From: Bosea sp. (in: a-proteobacteria)
GTDB lineage: Bacteria > Pseudomonadota > Alphaproteobacteria > Rhizobiales > Beijerinckiaceae
DNA length: 64,000 nucleotides
Direction: 5' to 3'
Assembly: GCF_023953965.1 (NCBI RefSeq)
Contig: NZ_JAMLIX010000001.1
Location: 992,001-1,056,000 of the forward strand
The notes below the pieces were generated by a model, which had not been told where the DNA came from, searched no databases, and saw only the letters and a program-made list of their open reading frames with translations. Shown here in pieces: positions 23,975-36,200 of this stretch (within the stretch, counting starts at the first letter, position 1; every line of letters starts with the position of its first letter). A program made the translations under genes and the position numbers.

Positions 23975-25831
23975 TCAGGACGGCGGGCGCCGGCGCGCCA
24001 GCCCGTGCTCGGTCTTGTTCCAGACGAAGCGGCGGTTGAAATAGTCGTAGAGCGCCATCCAGGCCGCGACCGAGATCAGCGCGTAATACAAGGGCAGCAG
24101 CGGGACGAGCAGCAGGAGCTCCGGCGCGTCCCGGCGCAGCGCGCCCACGATCGGCGGCACGAACAGCGCGACCATGCCCAGGACCCAGGTTCCGAGCGCG
24201 AGCGTCGCGCTCAGGGTGGCGAAGACGCCGACCGGCGCGAGCAGCGCGCCGTCCCACCAGGCGCAGAGCGCGGCTGCGGCGAAGACCGGAAAGCCGAGCG
24301 CCGTCGCGACCGTGCCGAAGGCGAGCGACAGGAAGGTGAAGGCCGCCCCGAAGCCGGCCTCGCGCAGGAGGCTGAGCGGCGCGCGCGAATGCGTCACCAG
24401 CGTCTGGATATAGCCCTTGATCCAGCGCGAGCGCTGCCGGAGCCAGGCCGGGACTGAGACCGGCGCCTCCTCGCGGGTGCGCGAGGGCAGATCGCCGATG
24501 CGATAGCCGGCGCGCACCAGCCTGAGGCCGAGATCGGCGTCCTCGGTGACGTTCCAGGCGTCCCAGCCCCCGACCGCGCGCAGCGCCGCGGTGCGGAAAT
24601 GGTTCGAGGTCCCGCCCAGCATGATCGGCAGCCGCCATTGCAGCAGGCCGGGATTGAGCACCTCGAACAGGCCGGCATATTCGAGCGCGAACAGGCCGGG
24701 CAGCACGCCTTCCTCGGCATGGTCGATCACCAGCCTCGCCTGCAGGCAGCCGAGATCGTCGGGACCGGCGAGGAAGCGCGCCGCCGCCATGCGCAGCTGC
24801 TGCGGGTCGGGAATATCCTCCGCGTCGAAGATCGTGAAGAGCGAGCCGCGCGCTTCGAGCAGCGCCAGGTTGAGCGCGCGCGGCTTGGTGCGCGGCAGGC
24901 CGGGCGGCACGACCGCCACCCTGAAATGCGACGGCAGCGCCATCTCATCCAGCACATCGCGCATGGCGGTGTCGTCGGCCTCGATCAGCAGCCGGATATC
25001 GAGCTTGGCCGGCGGATAATCGAGCGCGCCGAGCGCGTCGATCAGCTGCCGCAGGACCTTAAGCTCCCGGTAGAGCGGCACGGCGACGGTGTAGACGGGC
25101 AGGCGGGAATCGTCGATCCGCCAGCGATGGCCGCGCCAGAGATCGGGCGCCGCCCGCTCGATCGCCGCCGCCAGCCGCAGCAGGATCAGGCCGAGGAAGA
25201 ACGGGCCGAGCAGAAGCGCGAGCACGGAGAAGGTGGGAAGCGGGGCGAAGGCGCCGCCGATCGCGGCAAGCGCCGTGCCGCAGCCGGCCGCGACGACCTG
25301 GCCGCGGCTCGCCCCGGTGCGGGCGCTGACGCGCGCGAGCCCGGCAGGATCGAGGCCGGCCGCATGCTCGGCGAGCGCGCCCGCATTGCTCTGGCGCAAC
25401 ACTCCGGCGAAGCGGCTCGGCGTCGTCACCGCGATGTCGCCACGGTTGCGCGGCCCGGCTTCGATGAGGCGCCGAAGCGCCGCCCCCTCGGGCGCGAGGA
25501 CGAAGCGGAAGCGGGGATCGCCGGCGGTCGGCGCGATGCCCTGGCGCAGGATCGCGTCATGGCCGCCGCCGGGTCTGAGGCGCGGCGGCCGCGCGACGAA
25601 GGCAAGCCCCATCTCGGCGGCGAGCGCGCGATAGAAGCCGGCCTCGTCGATCAGGCCGAGCGCGATCGCCTCACGGGCGGGCTCGGTGCGGCCGCGGGCG
25701 GCTCTTTCGGCGGCGCGGGCGAGATGCGAGGGCGCCAGGCCGTGCCGGCCCAGGAAAGCAAGTTCGACCGGCAAGCCGACCGGGCCTGGCCCGGTTTCAC
25801 CCGGCCGGCGATCGTTACCGCTGCCCCCCAT
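23975..25831 (-). CDS. Membrane glycosyltransferase, family 2 (cellulose synthase-like)
   Basis: A 618-aa processive-type GT2 enzyme. The N-terminal 130 residues look like a type II secretion GspE N-terminal-like domain (AREAIALGLIDEAGFYRALAAEMGLAFV). A membrane span pair lies near 180-215. The catalytic domain has DIRLLIEADDTAMRD, FTIFDAEDIPDP, NVTEDADLGLRLV and QRSRWIKGYIQT, the D, DxD, TED and QxxRW-type motifs. Several more spans follow. It would polymerise or transfer sugar at the inner membrane for an exopolysaccharide or glycan of unknown structure. No polysaccharide partner genes are adjacent. Confidence 0.85.
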   Translation of the reverse strand: MGGSGNDRRPGETGPGPVGLPVELAFLGRHGLAPSHLARAAERAARGRTEPAREAIALGLIDEAGFYRALAAEMGLAFVARPPRLRPGGGHDAILRQGIAPTAGDPRFRFVLAPEGAALRRLIEAGPRNRGDIAVTTPSRFAGVLRQSNAGALAEHAAGLDPAGLARVSARTGASRGQVVAAGCGTALAAIGGAFAPLPTFSVLALLLGPFFLGLILLRLAAAIERAAPDLWRGHRWRIDDSRLPVYTVAVPLYRELKVLRQLIDALGALDYPPAKLDIRLLIEADDTAMRDVLDEMALPSHFRVAVVPPGLPRTKPRALNLALLEARGSLFTIFDAEDIPDPQQLRMAAARFLAGPDDLGCLQARLVIDHAEEGVLPGLFALEYAGLFEVLNPGLLQWRLPIMLGGTSNHFRTAALRAVGGWDAWNVTEDADLGLRLVRAGYRIGDLPSRTREEAPVSVPAWLRQRSRWIKGYIQTLVTHSRAPLSLLREAGFGAAFTFLSLAFGTVATALGFPVFAAAALCAWWDGALLAPVGVFATLSATLALGTWVLGMVALFVPPIVGALRRDAPELLLLVPLLPLYYALISVAAWMALYDYFNRRFVWNKTEHGLARRRPPS

Positions 25832-25916
25832 GGCCCCGGCCCCGTTCTCTCAACGTCACTCCGGCACCGATGCTTGCAATTGCCGCAGCGGAAGTCAAAA
25901 GGCCGTCCGTGCAATT

Positions 25917-27130
<1,214 letters not shown>

Positions 27131-27134
<4 letters not shown>

Positions 27135-27814
27135 GCGCGCAAACCTTCCTGCATGGCCGCGGCGGCCTTGCGCGCCGCCGCGATGAATTCCGCGATCCGC
27201 AGCGGATCCTTGATCCCCGGCGCGCTTTCGACGCCGGAGGAGACATCGACCCCCGCCGGCCGCGCGATGCGGATCGCCTCCGCGACATTCGCCGGATCGA
27301 GGCCGCCCGATAGCATGAAGGGCTGCCGAGGGTCGAGGCCGGCGAGCAGGCTCCAGTCGAAGGGCCGGCCATGGCCGCCGGGGAAGGCGGCGTCCTTCGG
27401 CGGCTTGGCGTCGAGCAGGATGCGCTCGACCGCGCCGGCATAGCGCGCGATGGCCTCGAGATCGGCCGCGCCCGCGATGCCGAGCGCCTTCATCACCGGC
27501 CGGCCGGCCGCTGCCGCGATGGCGGCCGCGTGCTCGGGCGTTTCCGTGCCGTGCAGTTGCAGCCAGTCGGGCTTCAGGGTCTCCACCAGATCGGCCGCGC
27601 GCTTTTCGTCCCAGTCGACGATCAGCGCGACGATTTCCGCCTTGCCGCGCGCGGTTGCGGCAAGCTGCGCGGCGCGCTCTGGCGCGACGAAGCGCGGGCT
27701 TCTCGGATGGAAGACGAAGCCGACCATGTCGGCCCCGCCGGCCAACGCCGCCGCGAGCGTCTCGGGCGTGGAGAGGCCGCAGATCTTGATCGCGAGATGA
27801 GAACCGATGGGCAT
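27131..27814 (-). CDS. trpF: Phosphoribosylanthranilate isomerase
   Basis: A 227-aa (beta/alpha)8 enzyme of tryptophan synthesis converting N-(5-phosphoribosyl)-anthranilate to CdRP. It shows KICGLSTPETLAAAL with the catalytic Cys, DMVGFVFHPRSPRFV, DWLQLHGTETPE, LLDAKPP with the catalytic Asp, and PFMLSGGLDPANV and GVDVSSGVESAPGIKD for phosphate binding. It is translationally coupled to trpB by a 4-bp overlap. Confidence 0.95.
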
Positions 27815-27910
27815 GGCGCGCGTTTAGCACGCTCGGTCCGCCGGCGCATGCCGTACTTGCGACATGATGGCGAAGGAAGCCATGCTGGACGGGCGAAGAG
27901 GGGGGTTGGA

Positions 27911-29212
27911 TTGAACCGGCTGGGCATCGGCAGGCGCGGGCTGGCGGCGGTGGCGGTTCTGCTCGCGCTCACCGGGCTTGCCGCAGCGGTGTTCTACTAT
28001 ATCGGCCAGCCGCACAGCTTGCGACTCGCCGTCGGGCCGCTCGGCTCGGAGGATGCCCGCATGGCGGCCGCCTTCGTCCAGGGCCTCACCCGCGACAAGG
28101 CGCCGGTGCGGCTGCGCCTCGTCCTGACGGAAGGGTCGGAGGACAGCGCGAAGCGGATCGATGCGGGCCAGGCCGATCTCGCCATGCTGCGCGCCGACAT
28201 CGCCATGCCCGCGACCGCCGACACGGTGCTGATCACGCGCCGGAGCTTCCCCTTCTTCATCACCCGGGCCGAGACGGCGATCGGCCGCATCGCCGATCTG
28301 CGCGGCCGCAAGGTCGGGGTCGCCCAAAAGCCCGCCGGCAACACGGCGCTGCTGAAGCGGGTGCTGACGCAATACGAGGTCCGGCCCGAGGAGGTCGAGA
28401 TCGTCGCGTTGAACCAGGAGGAGATCGTCCCGGCGGCGAAGGAGAAGCGCATCGACGTCTTCTTCGCGATCAACGCCGTCGGCTCCCACACCAACAACGA
28501 CGCGCTGCGCCGGCTGCGCGATGCCTGGGGCGGCGATCCCGTGCTGATCCCCATCCGCGAGGCCGACGCGCTCGCCGCGCATTACCGCGCGATCGAGACC
28601 GGCGAGATCGTCCGCGGGGCGCTGGGGGGCGACCCGCCGCGCCCCTCCGAAAGCCTGCCGACCATCTCGATCACCTCGCGCCTCGTCGCGGCGCGCAGGC
28701 TCGACGACAATCTCATCGGCGAATTGACCAAGGACATCCTCGACCTCCGGCTGACGCTGGCGGCGGAGCTGCCGGCCGTGCAGGCGCTGGAGACGCCCTC
28801 GACCGACAAGGACGCGCCGCTCCCGGTCCATACGGGCGCGGCCGCCTATATCGACGGCGAGCAGGAGAGCTTCTTCGACCGTTACGGCGACTGGTTCTAT
28901 ATCGGCGCCATGGCGCTCTCGGCGCTGGGCACGGGCGGGGCGGCGCTGCTCGGCCGCGAGAGCGCCAACCGGCGCCGGCGCGCCATGGCGGGGCTCGACG
29001 AACTGCTCGCGCTGCTTGCCGTCATCCGCTCCTGCGAGGACGAGGCGGAACTGATGCGGCTCGGCCATGAGGCGGACCAGATCCTGACCCGCGTGCTCGC
29101 CGACTACGCCACGGGCGACCTCGACACCGCCGCGCTCACCGCCTACCGCCTCGCCATCGACCAGGTCGGCCGGGCGGTGGCCGAGCGCCAGCGGGCGCTG
29201 GCGGAGAGCTGA
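27911..29212 (+). CDS. TAXI-family TRAP transporter-like solute-binding protein with C-terminal membrane anchor
   Basis: A 433-aa protein. An N-terminal hydrophobic segment (LAAVAVLLALTGLAAAVFYYIG) serves as signal anchor. The TAXI ligand-binding core follows (LRLAVGPLGSEDARMAAAF, LRGRKVGVAQKPAGNTALL, RIDVFFAINAVG). A second membrane span lies near residues 330-350 (WFYIGAMALSALGTGGAALLG), and a cytoplasmic helical tail ends the protein. The TTG at 27911, preceded by GAGGGGGG, is the likely start. No TRAP permease (DctQM) gene is adjacent, so it may act as a sensor or recruit a distant permease. Confidence 0.78.
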   Translation: MNRLGIGRRGLAAVAVLLALTGLAAAVFYYIGQPHSLRLAVGPLGSEDARMAAAFVQGLTRDKAPVRLRLVLTEGSEDSAKRIDAGQADLAMLRADIAMPATADTVLITRRSFPFFITRAETAIGRIADLRGRKVGVAQKPAGNTALLKRVLTQYEVRPEEVEIVALNQEEIVPAAKEKRIDVFFAINAVGSHTNNDALRRLRDAWGGDPVLIPIREADALAAHYRAIETGEIVRGALGGDPPRPSESLPTISITSRLVAARRLDDNLIGELTKDILDLRLTLAAELPAVQALETPSTDKDAPLPVHTGAAAYIDGEQESFFDRYGDWFYIGAMALSALGTGGAALLGRESANRRRRAMAGLDELLALLAVIRSCEDEAELMRLGHEADQILTRVLADYATGDLDTAALTAYRLAIDQVGRAVAERQRALAES

Positions 29213-29366
29213 CCGCACTCACCTTTCAGCAGCCGCGGCGGTTGCCGAAACGCCCGCCACGGTTTATGTGCAGCGCAACGAACTCCAGTTTCAGATGAAA
29301 CAGGCTGCGCCGGCGGGGCATCGCCCCAGACCGGCTCGTGGCCTTGAAAGCAAGGCCCGACCCCGC

Positions 29367-31190
29367 ATGCCCATGCGCAACATCGCCATCATCGCGCACG
29401 TCGACCATGGCAAGACCACCCTCGTCGACAAGCTCCTGCAGCAATCCGGCGCCTTCCGGGAGAACCAGCGCGTCGCCGAGCGCGTCATGGATTCCAACGA
29501 CATCGAGAAGGAGCGCGGCATCACCATCCTGGCCAAGGCGACCTCGGTCGTCTGGAAGGATACGCGCATCAACATCGTCGATACCCCCGGCCACGCCGAT
29601 TTCGGCGGCGAGGTCGAGCGCATCCTGAACATGGTCGATTCCGCCATCGTGCTGGTCGACGCCGCCGAAGGCCCGATGCCGCAGACCAAGTTCGTGGTCT
29701 CCAAGGCGCTGAAGCTCGGCCTTCGCCCGATCGTCGCGATCAACAAGGTCGACAAGCCCGACGCGCGCACGCAGGAGGTCATCAACGAGGTCTTCGACCT
29801 CTTCGCCGCGCTCGACGCCAGCGACGAGCAGCTCGATTTCCCGATCCTCTACGGCTCGGGCAAGCAGGGCTGGATGGCGCCCTCGCCGGAAGGCCCGCAG
29901 GACCAGGGGCTCGCCCCGCTCTACGACCTCATCCTCAAGCACGTCCCGGCGCCCAAGGTCGAGGACGGCCCGTTCAGCATGATCGGCACGCTGCTCGAGG
30001 CCAACCCCTATCTCGGCCGCATCATCACCGGCCGCGTCACCTCCGGCACGGCGAAGCCGAACCAGGCGATCAAGGTGCTCTCCGGCGACGGCACGACCGT
30101 CGAGACCGGCCGCATCTCGAAGATCCTCGCCTTCCGCGGCATCGAGCGCCAGCCGATCGAGGAAGCGGTCGCCGGCGACATCGTCTCGATCGCGGGCCTG
30201 GTGAAGGGCACCGTCGCCGACACCTTCTGCGACCCCGCCGTCACCGAGCCGATCAAGGCCCAGCCGATCGACCCGCCGACCGTCTCGATGACCTTCTCGG
30301 TCAACGATTCCCCGCTCGCCGGCACCGAGGGCGACAAGGTGACGAGCCGGATGATCCGCGACCGCCTGTTCAAGGAAGCGGAAGGCAACGTCGCGCTCAA
30401 GGTCGAGGAATCCTCCGACAAGGATTCGTTCGTCGTCTCGGGCCGCGGCGAATTGCAGCTCGCCATCCTGATCGAGACGATGCGCCGCGAGGGCTTCGAG
30501 CTCGGCGTCTCGCGCCCGCGCGTCGTCTTCGCCCGCGACGAGGCCGGCCAGCTGCTCGAACCGATCGAGGAGGTCGTGATCGACGTCGACGAGGAGCATT
30601 CCGGCGTCGTCGTGCAGAAGATGTCCGAGCGCAAGGCCGACATGCTGGAGATGAAGCCCTCGGGCGGCAACCGCCTGCGCCTCGTCTTCCATGCGCCGAC
30701 GCGGGGCCTGATCGGCTATCAGGGCGAGCTCCTGACCGATACCCGCGGCACCGCGATCATGAACCGGCTGTTCCACGCCTACATGCCCTACAAGGGCGAG
30801 ATCGCCGGGCGCCGCAACGGCGTGCTGATCGCGATGGAGACCGGCGAGGCGGTCGCCTACGCGCTCTGGAATCTGGAAGACCGCGGCCCGATGATGATCG
30901 AACCGGGCTGGAAGGTCTATCAGGGCATGATCGTCGGCGAGCACACCCGCGAGAACGATCTCGAGGTGAACGTGCTCAAGGGCAAGAAGCTCACCAATAT
31001 CCGAACGACCTCGAAGGACGAAGCGGTGCGCCTGACCCCGCCGATCCGGATGACGCTGGAACGCTCGCTCGCCTGGATCGACGACGACGAGCTGGTCGAG
31101 GTGACGCCGAAATCGATCCGCCTGCGCAAGGGCATCCTCGACCCGAACGAGCGCAAGCGCTCGCAGAAGCTCAGGGCCGAAGTGGCCTGA
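29367..31190 (+). CDS. typA: Translational GTPase TypA/BipA
   Basis: A 607-aa ribosome-binding GTPase, the normal length for TypA. G1 AHVDHGKTT, G3 DTPGHADFGGEVER, G4 NKVDKPDA; the C-terminal BipA-specific region includes GTAIMNRLFHAYMPYKGEIAGR. It assists 50S assembly and growth at low temperature or under stress. The start is MPMRNIAIIAH; the ATG six bases later is possible. The open frame upstream to 29268 is not conserved in type. It stands alone between a TAXI gene and a convergent stress protein. Confidence 0.95.
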   Translation: MPMRNIAIIAHVDHGKTTLVDKLLQQSGAFRENQRVAERVMDSNDIEKERGITILAKATSVVWKDTRINIVDTPGHADFGGEVERILNMVDSAIVLVDAAEGPMPQTKFVVSKALKLGLRPIVAINKVDKPDARTQEVINEVFDLFAALDASDEQLDFPILYGSGKQGWMAPSPEGPQDQGLAPLYDLILKHVPAPKVEDGPFSMIGTLLEANPYLGRIITGRVTSGTAKPNQAIKVLSGDGTTVETGRISKILAFRGIERQPIEEAVAGDIVSIAGLVKGTVADTFCDPAVTEPIKAQPIDPPTVSMTFSVNDSPLAGTEGDKVTSRMIRDRLFKEAEGNVALKVEESSDKDSFVVSGRGELQLAILIETMRREGFELGVSRPRVVFARDEAGQLLEPIEEVVIDVDEEHSGVVVQKMSERKADMLEMKPSGGNRLRLVFHAPTRGLIGYQGELLTDTRGTAIMNRLFHAYMPYKGEIAGRRNGVLIAMETGEAVAYALWNLEDRGPMMIEPGWKVYQGMIVGEHTRENDLEVNVLKGKKLTNIRTTSKDEAVRLTPPIRMTLERSLAWIDDDELVEVTPKSIRLRKGILDPNERKRSQKLRAEVA

Positions 31191-31233
31191 AGCGGAACGC
31201 CGGCAGCCCGCGCGGCCGCCGGCGGCTTTATCC

Positions 31234-32073
31234 TCAACGGCTCATCAGGAGCGGCAGCGGCGTCGCCTTCAAGAGCGACTGCGTGACGCCGCCGAGCAGC
31301 CATTCGCGCAGCCGCGAATGCTTGTAGGCGCCGCAGACGATCAGATCGGCGCGGAATTCCGTCGCCGCCTGCCGGATCGCCTCGGCCACGTCGCTGCCGC
31401 CCGGAAGAGCGAGGTTGCGCACGCCGACCTTGGCGCCGTGCCGCGCCAGATGCGGCGCGAGCTCCGCCCCCGCGACGATCCGCGACAGGTCCTTCTCGCC
31501 GATGACGGAGAGGATCTCCACCTCCGCGCCCGGCAGGAACGGCCGGGCCTCGGCCACCGTGCGGGCGGCGCCGGCGCTGCCGTCCCAGGCGATCAGGATG
31601 CGCCCGGCGGCGAAGGTCTCGCAGCCCGGCGGCACGATGATCACCGGCCGGCCGCTCTCGAACAGCGCCGCCTCGATCAGGCCGCGGTCGCGCTCGGCGG
31701 CGTCCTTCTCCAGGTCGAGCACGCTCAGATCGTGGACGCGGGCATGGTTCACCAGCCGCTCGCCGAGCTCGGCATAGACCAGCCGCGGCGTTTCGATCGT
31801 GCTGGTCACGCCGGCGAGGTCGGCGCTGGTGCGCGCGAGCTCCGCGAAACGCTCCGCCAGCACGCCGATGCGGCGGTTCTCGGCATGGACGAAGGCGACG
31901 CCGAAATCCCCGACGAAGGAAGCCGGTATGGCATAGCGCATCGCCGCGGCCTGGATCGTCAGATGCGCGGCCGCCTGCTGCGCGAGCGACAGAGCGTAGC
32001 CGAGCGCCGACTCCTGCTCGCCCTGGCCTTCCTCGGTATAGGCGGTGAAGATGCTCTTGATCGATGAGGCCAT
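31234..32073 (-). CDS. Universal stress protein (UspA family, tandem domain)
   Basis: A 279-aa protein with two Usp-like halves. The second half shows RILIAWDGSAGAARTVAEARPFL and LIVCGAYKHSRLREWLLGG...SLLKATPLPLLMSR, the ATP-binding end of Usp domains. The first half is more divergent. Proteins of this type support survival under starvation or oxidative stress. MASSIKSIF at 32073 is chosen as start. It faces an aldo/keto reductase gene divergently with 197 bp between. No exact EcfG promoter is visible; a partial match is noted among rejected items. Confidence 0.85.
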   Translation of the reverse strand: MASSIKSIFTAYTEEGQGEQESALGYALSLAQQAAAHLTIQAAAMRYAIPASFVGDFGVAFVHAENRRIGVLAERFAELARTSADLAGVTSTIETPRLVYAELGERLVNHARVHDLSVLDLEKDAAERDRGLIEAALFESGRPVIIVPPGCETFAAGRILIAWDGSAGAARTVAEARPFLPGAEVEILSVIGEKDLSRIVAGAELAPHLARHGAKVGVRNLALPGGSDVAEAIRQAATEFRADLIVCGAYKHSRLREWLLGGVTQSLLKATPLPLLMSR

Positions 32074-32270
32074 CGCGGTCTCCGGTGGTTGAGTTGTTCG
32101 GAACATCGTGGCCGAAACACCGGCCTCGCGCCTTGCGCAAAGTCAAATACGGCTGTCGCGGCCGGCGGCTTTGCCCTGCGCCCGATGCAGTGCGCGGATG
32201 ACGGTGGCCGCGCTTGTCGAGCCGGGCCGGCTCTGGTCCTGTAAGCGGATTCCGGAGGAGGACCACCGCC

Positions 32271-33209
32271 ATGCAATTCCGCAATCTCGGCCGCTCGGGC
32301 CTGCGCGTCTCGCTCGTCGGGCTCGGCTGCAACAATTTCGGCGGCCGCATCGATCTCGAGGCGACCCGCAAGGTCGTCGACGCCGCCATCGCGCACGGCA
32401 TCACGCTCTTCGACACCGCCGACGTCTATGGCGAGCGCGGCGGCTCCGAGGCGGCGCTGGGCGAGGTTTTGGGCGCGCGGCGCAAGGAGATCGTGCTCGC
32501 CAGCAAGTTCGGCATGGACATGGATGCCGAGGGCATGAAGAAGGGCGGCTCGCGCCGCTACATCATGAGCGCCGTCGAGGCATCGCTCCAGCGACTCAGG
32601 ACCGACTGGATCGACCTCTACCAGTTCCACCGGCCGGACCCGCTGACCCCGATCGAGGAGACGCTGCGCGCGATGGACGACCTCGTGACCCAGGGCAAGG
32701 TCCGCTATATCGGCTGCTCGAACCTGGTCGCCTGGCAGGTTGCCGACGCGCGATGGACGGCGCGCGACCTCGGCATCCCGGGCTTCGCCTCGGCCCAGGA
32801 CGAGTACAGCCTGCTGAAGCGCGGCGCCGAGAAGCATCTGATCCCGGCCATCGCCCATTACGGCATGGGGCTTCTGCCTTATTTCCCGCTCGCCAACGGC
32901 GCGCTCACCGGCAAGTACAAGCGCGGCGCGGCGATGCCGGAAGGCGCGCGCCTCACCAAGCAGCCGGAGCGCGCCGGCCAGATCCTCAGCGAGGACAACT
33001 GGCGCCGGATCGAGGGGCTCGGCGCCTTCGCCGAGGCGCGCGGCAGGACGCTGGTCGAGCTCGCCTTCTCGTGGCTCGCGGCGCAGCCGGTGGTGTCGAG
33101 CGTCATCGCCGGCGCGACCAAGCCCGAGCAGATCGCGGTGAACGTCAAGGCGGCCGACTGGGCGCTGACGGCCGAGGAGCTCGCCGAGATCGATACCATC
33201 GTGAAGTAG
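32271..33209 (+). CDS. Aldo/keto reductase
   Basis: A 312-aa NADPH-dependent (beta/alpha)8 oxidoreductase. The start MQFRNLGRSGLRVSLVGLG follows GGAGGAGG. Catalytic Asp and Tyr sit in LFDTADVYGERGGSE (near residues 47-62), Lys in VLASKFG (near residue 81), and His in YQFHRPD. The C-terminal coenzyme site is VIAGATKPEQIAVN. It resembles YajO/PdxI-type or Kv-beta-like reductases acting on aldehydes; the substrate is unknown. polA follows after 82 bp. Confidence 0.9.
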   Translation: MQFRNLGRSGLRVSLVGLGCNNFGGRIDLEATRKVVDAAIAHGITLFDTADVYGERGGSEAALGEVLGARRKEIVLASKFGMDMDAEGMKKGGSRRYIMSAVEASLQRLRTDWIDLYQFHRPDPLTPIEETLRAMDDLVTQGKVRYIGCSNLVAWQVADARWTARDLGIPGFASAQDEYSLLKRGAEKHLIPAIAHYGMGLLPYFPLANGALTGKYKRGAAMPEGARLTKQPERAGQILSEDNWRRIEGLGAFAEARGRTLVELAFSWLAAQPVVSSVIAGATKPEQIAVNVKAADWALTAEELAEIDTIVK

Positions 33210-33291
33210 GCGCGCCGTTCCTGACAGCTTCTTGCGCGCCGCCGGGGCATCGCGATGGACCGGCCGCGCCGGCCCGCTTATGGTCCGCGCC

Positions 33292-36200
33292 ATGAGCGAG
33301 ACAACCAAGACCGCGCCCGCCCTGAAGCCCGGCGACCATCTCTTCCTGGTCGACGGCTCGAACTTCATCTTCCGGGCCTATTTCCAGTCGATCAACCAGG
33401 ATCGGAAATATCTGTCGCGCTCGGACGGGCTGCCCTCCGGCGCGGTCCGTCTCTTCGCGACGAAGCTGTTCCAGTTCGTGCGCGAGGGCGTGCTCGGCGT
33501 GAAGCCGACCCATCTCGCCATCGTCTTCGACAAGTCGGAGAACTCGTTCCGCAAGGCGATCTACCCGGCCTACAAGGGCAACCGCTCCGATCCGCCGGCC
33601 GATCTCATCCCGCAATTCCCGCTGATGCGCGAGGCGGTGCGCGCCTTCGGCCTGATCCCGGTCGAGCAGGACGTCTACGAGGCCGACGACCTGATCGCGA
33701 CCTATGCCAGGCAGGCGCGCGAGGCCGGCGCCGACGTGCTGATCGTCTCGGCCGACAAGGACCTGATGCAGCTCGTGCGGCTGGGCGTCGCCATGTACGA
33801 CCCCGCCTCCGGCGACCAGAAGAAGGGCTCAGGCTTCCGGGCCGAGCGCCGCATCGGCGAGCCGGAGGTGGTCGAGTATTTCGGCGTGACGCCCGACAGG
33901 GTCACCGATGTCCAGGCGCTGGCGGGCGACGCCACCGACAACGTGCCGGGCGCGCCCGGCATCGGCATCAAGACGGCCGCCCAGCTCATCGGCGAATACG
34001 GCGACCTCGAAACCCTGCTGGCGCGGGCCGGCGAGATCAAGCAGCCGAAGCGCCGCGAGACGCTGACCAACCCGGAGGTGGTCGAGAAGGTGCGCCTCTC
34101 GCACAAGCTCGTCAGCCTCGTCGACGACGTTAAGGTCGAGACGCCGCTCGAAGAGCTGACGCTGGTCGAGCCCGACCCGGTGAAGCTCGTCGCCTTCCTC
34201 AAGGCGATGGAGTTCACCACCATCACCAGGCGCGTCGGCGAGGCCTACGAGGCCGATGTCGGCGCGATCGAGGCCGATCCGGCGCTGGCGCCGGGCGGTT
34301 CGCGCACGGCCGAGCTGAAGGCGCTTCATGCCGGTGCCGACACGATCGAGGACGCCGTCTCCGACACGACCCCGGCCGCCCCCGCTGCCGCCGCGACCCT
34401 GGCCGAGGCGACGGGCGGGGAAGCCGGCTGGCTGAAGCCCGCCGATCTCGCAGCCTCCCGCAGGAACGAGGCGCTCGCGGCCAAGATCGACCGCTCGACC
34501 TATGAATGCGTGCGCACGCTCACCGATCTCGAACGCTGGATCGCCTGGTCCTATGAGACCGGCCATGTCGCGCTCGACACCGAGACCACCTCGCTCGACG
34601 CGATGCAGGCCGATCTCTGCGGCATCTCGCTTGCGGTCGCGCCCGGCCGCGCCTGCTATGTCCCGCTGCAGCATCGCGGCGGCGACGGCGGGCTGTTCGA
34701 CGAGGGGCTGCTCGCCGGCCAGATCCCGCTGGCAGAGGCCGTGGCGGCGCTGAAGCCGCTGCTCGCCGACGCCAGCGTGCTCAAGATCGGCCAGAACCTG
34801 AAATACGACCTCATCGTGCTGGAGCGCCACGGGCTCACGATATCCCCGATCGAGGACACGATGCTGATCTCCTATGCGCTCGATGCCGGCTCCAACAGCC
34901 ACGGCATGGACCGGCTCGCCGCGCTGCATCTCGGCCATGAGACGATCCCCTACGGGCAGGTCGCCGGCACCGGCAAGGCGCAGGTCACCTTCGACAAGGT
35001 GCCGCTCGACCGGGCGACCGACTATGCCGCCGAGGACGCCGACGTCACGCTGAGGCTCTGGCTTACGCTGAAGCCGCGCCTGCCCGCCGAGAAGAAGACC
35101 ACCGTCTACGAGGTGCTGGAACGGCCGATGGTCGCCGTGCTCGCCCAGATGGAGAAGCGCGGCATCGCCATCGACCGCCAGATCCTGTCGCGCCTCTCCG
35201 GCGATTTCGCGCAGGGGCTGGCACGGCTGGAGGACGAGATCTACGCGCTCGCCGGCGAGAAATTCACCATCGGCAGCCCCAAGCAGCTCGGCGACATCCT
35301 GTTCGGCAAGATGGGGCTGGAAGGCGCCAGGAAGACCGCGACCGGGCAATGGGCGACCGGCGCCGGCGTGCTGGAGGAGCTGGCCGAGCAGGGCCATGCG
35401 CTGCCGGCGAAGATCCTCGACTGGCGCCAGCTCGCCAAGCTGAAATCGACCTATACGGATTCGCTGCCGGGCCATGTGAACCCTCAGACCAACCGGGTCC
35501 ACACCTCCTATGCGCTGGCGGCGACGACGACGGGCCGGCTCTCCTCCTCGGAGCCGAACCTGCAGAACATCCCGATCCGCACCGAGGCCGGCCGCAAGAT
35601 CCGCACCGCCTTCGTGCCGGAAAAGGGCTACAAGCTGGTCTCGGCCGACTACAGCCAGATCGAATTGCGCATCCTCGCCCATATCGCCGAGATTCCGCAG
35701 CTCAGGCAGGCTTTCGCCGACGGCATCGACATCCATGCGATGACGGCCTCCGAGATCTTCGGCGTGCCGGTCCAGGGCATGCCGAGCGAGGTGCGCCGCC
35801 GCGCCAAGGCGATCAATTTCGGCATCATCTACGGCATTTCGGCCTTCGGCCTCGCCAACCAGCTCGGCATCGGCCGCGAGGAGGCGAGCGCCTATATCCG
35901 CAAATATTTCGAGCGCTTCCCCGGCATCCGCGACTATATGGACCAGACCAAGACGCAGGTGCGCGCCCATGGCCTGGTCACCACGATCTTCGGCCGGGTC
36001 TGCCATTTTCCGGCGGTCGCCTCGAAGAACCCCTCCGAGCGCGCCTTCGTCGAGCGCCAGGCGATCAACGCGCCGATCCAGGGCTCGGCCGCCGACATCA
36101 TCCGCCGCGCCATGATCCGGATGGATTCAGCGCTCGCCGCCGAGCGGCTCAATGCCCGCATGCTGCTGCAGGTCCATGACGAGCTCGTCTTCGAGGTGCC

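Noticed and set aside
29226..30944. 572-aa minus-strand frame opposite typA
   Set aside because: Shadow of typA; low-complexity Arg/Asp/Leu composition.
32100..32124. EcfG-like promoter between the universal stress protein and aldo/keto reductase genes
   Set aside because: GGAAC-N16 is followed by CGGC, not CGTT, points away from the stress protein gene, and is about 145 bp from the reductase start.
33829..36006. 725-aa minus-strand frame opposite polA
   Set aside because: Shadow of polA with no recognisable motif.
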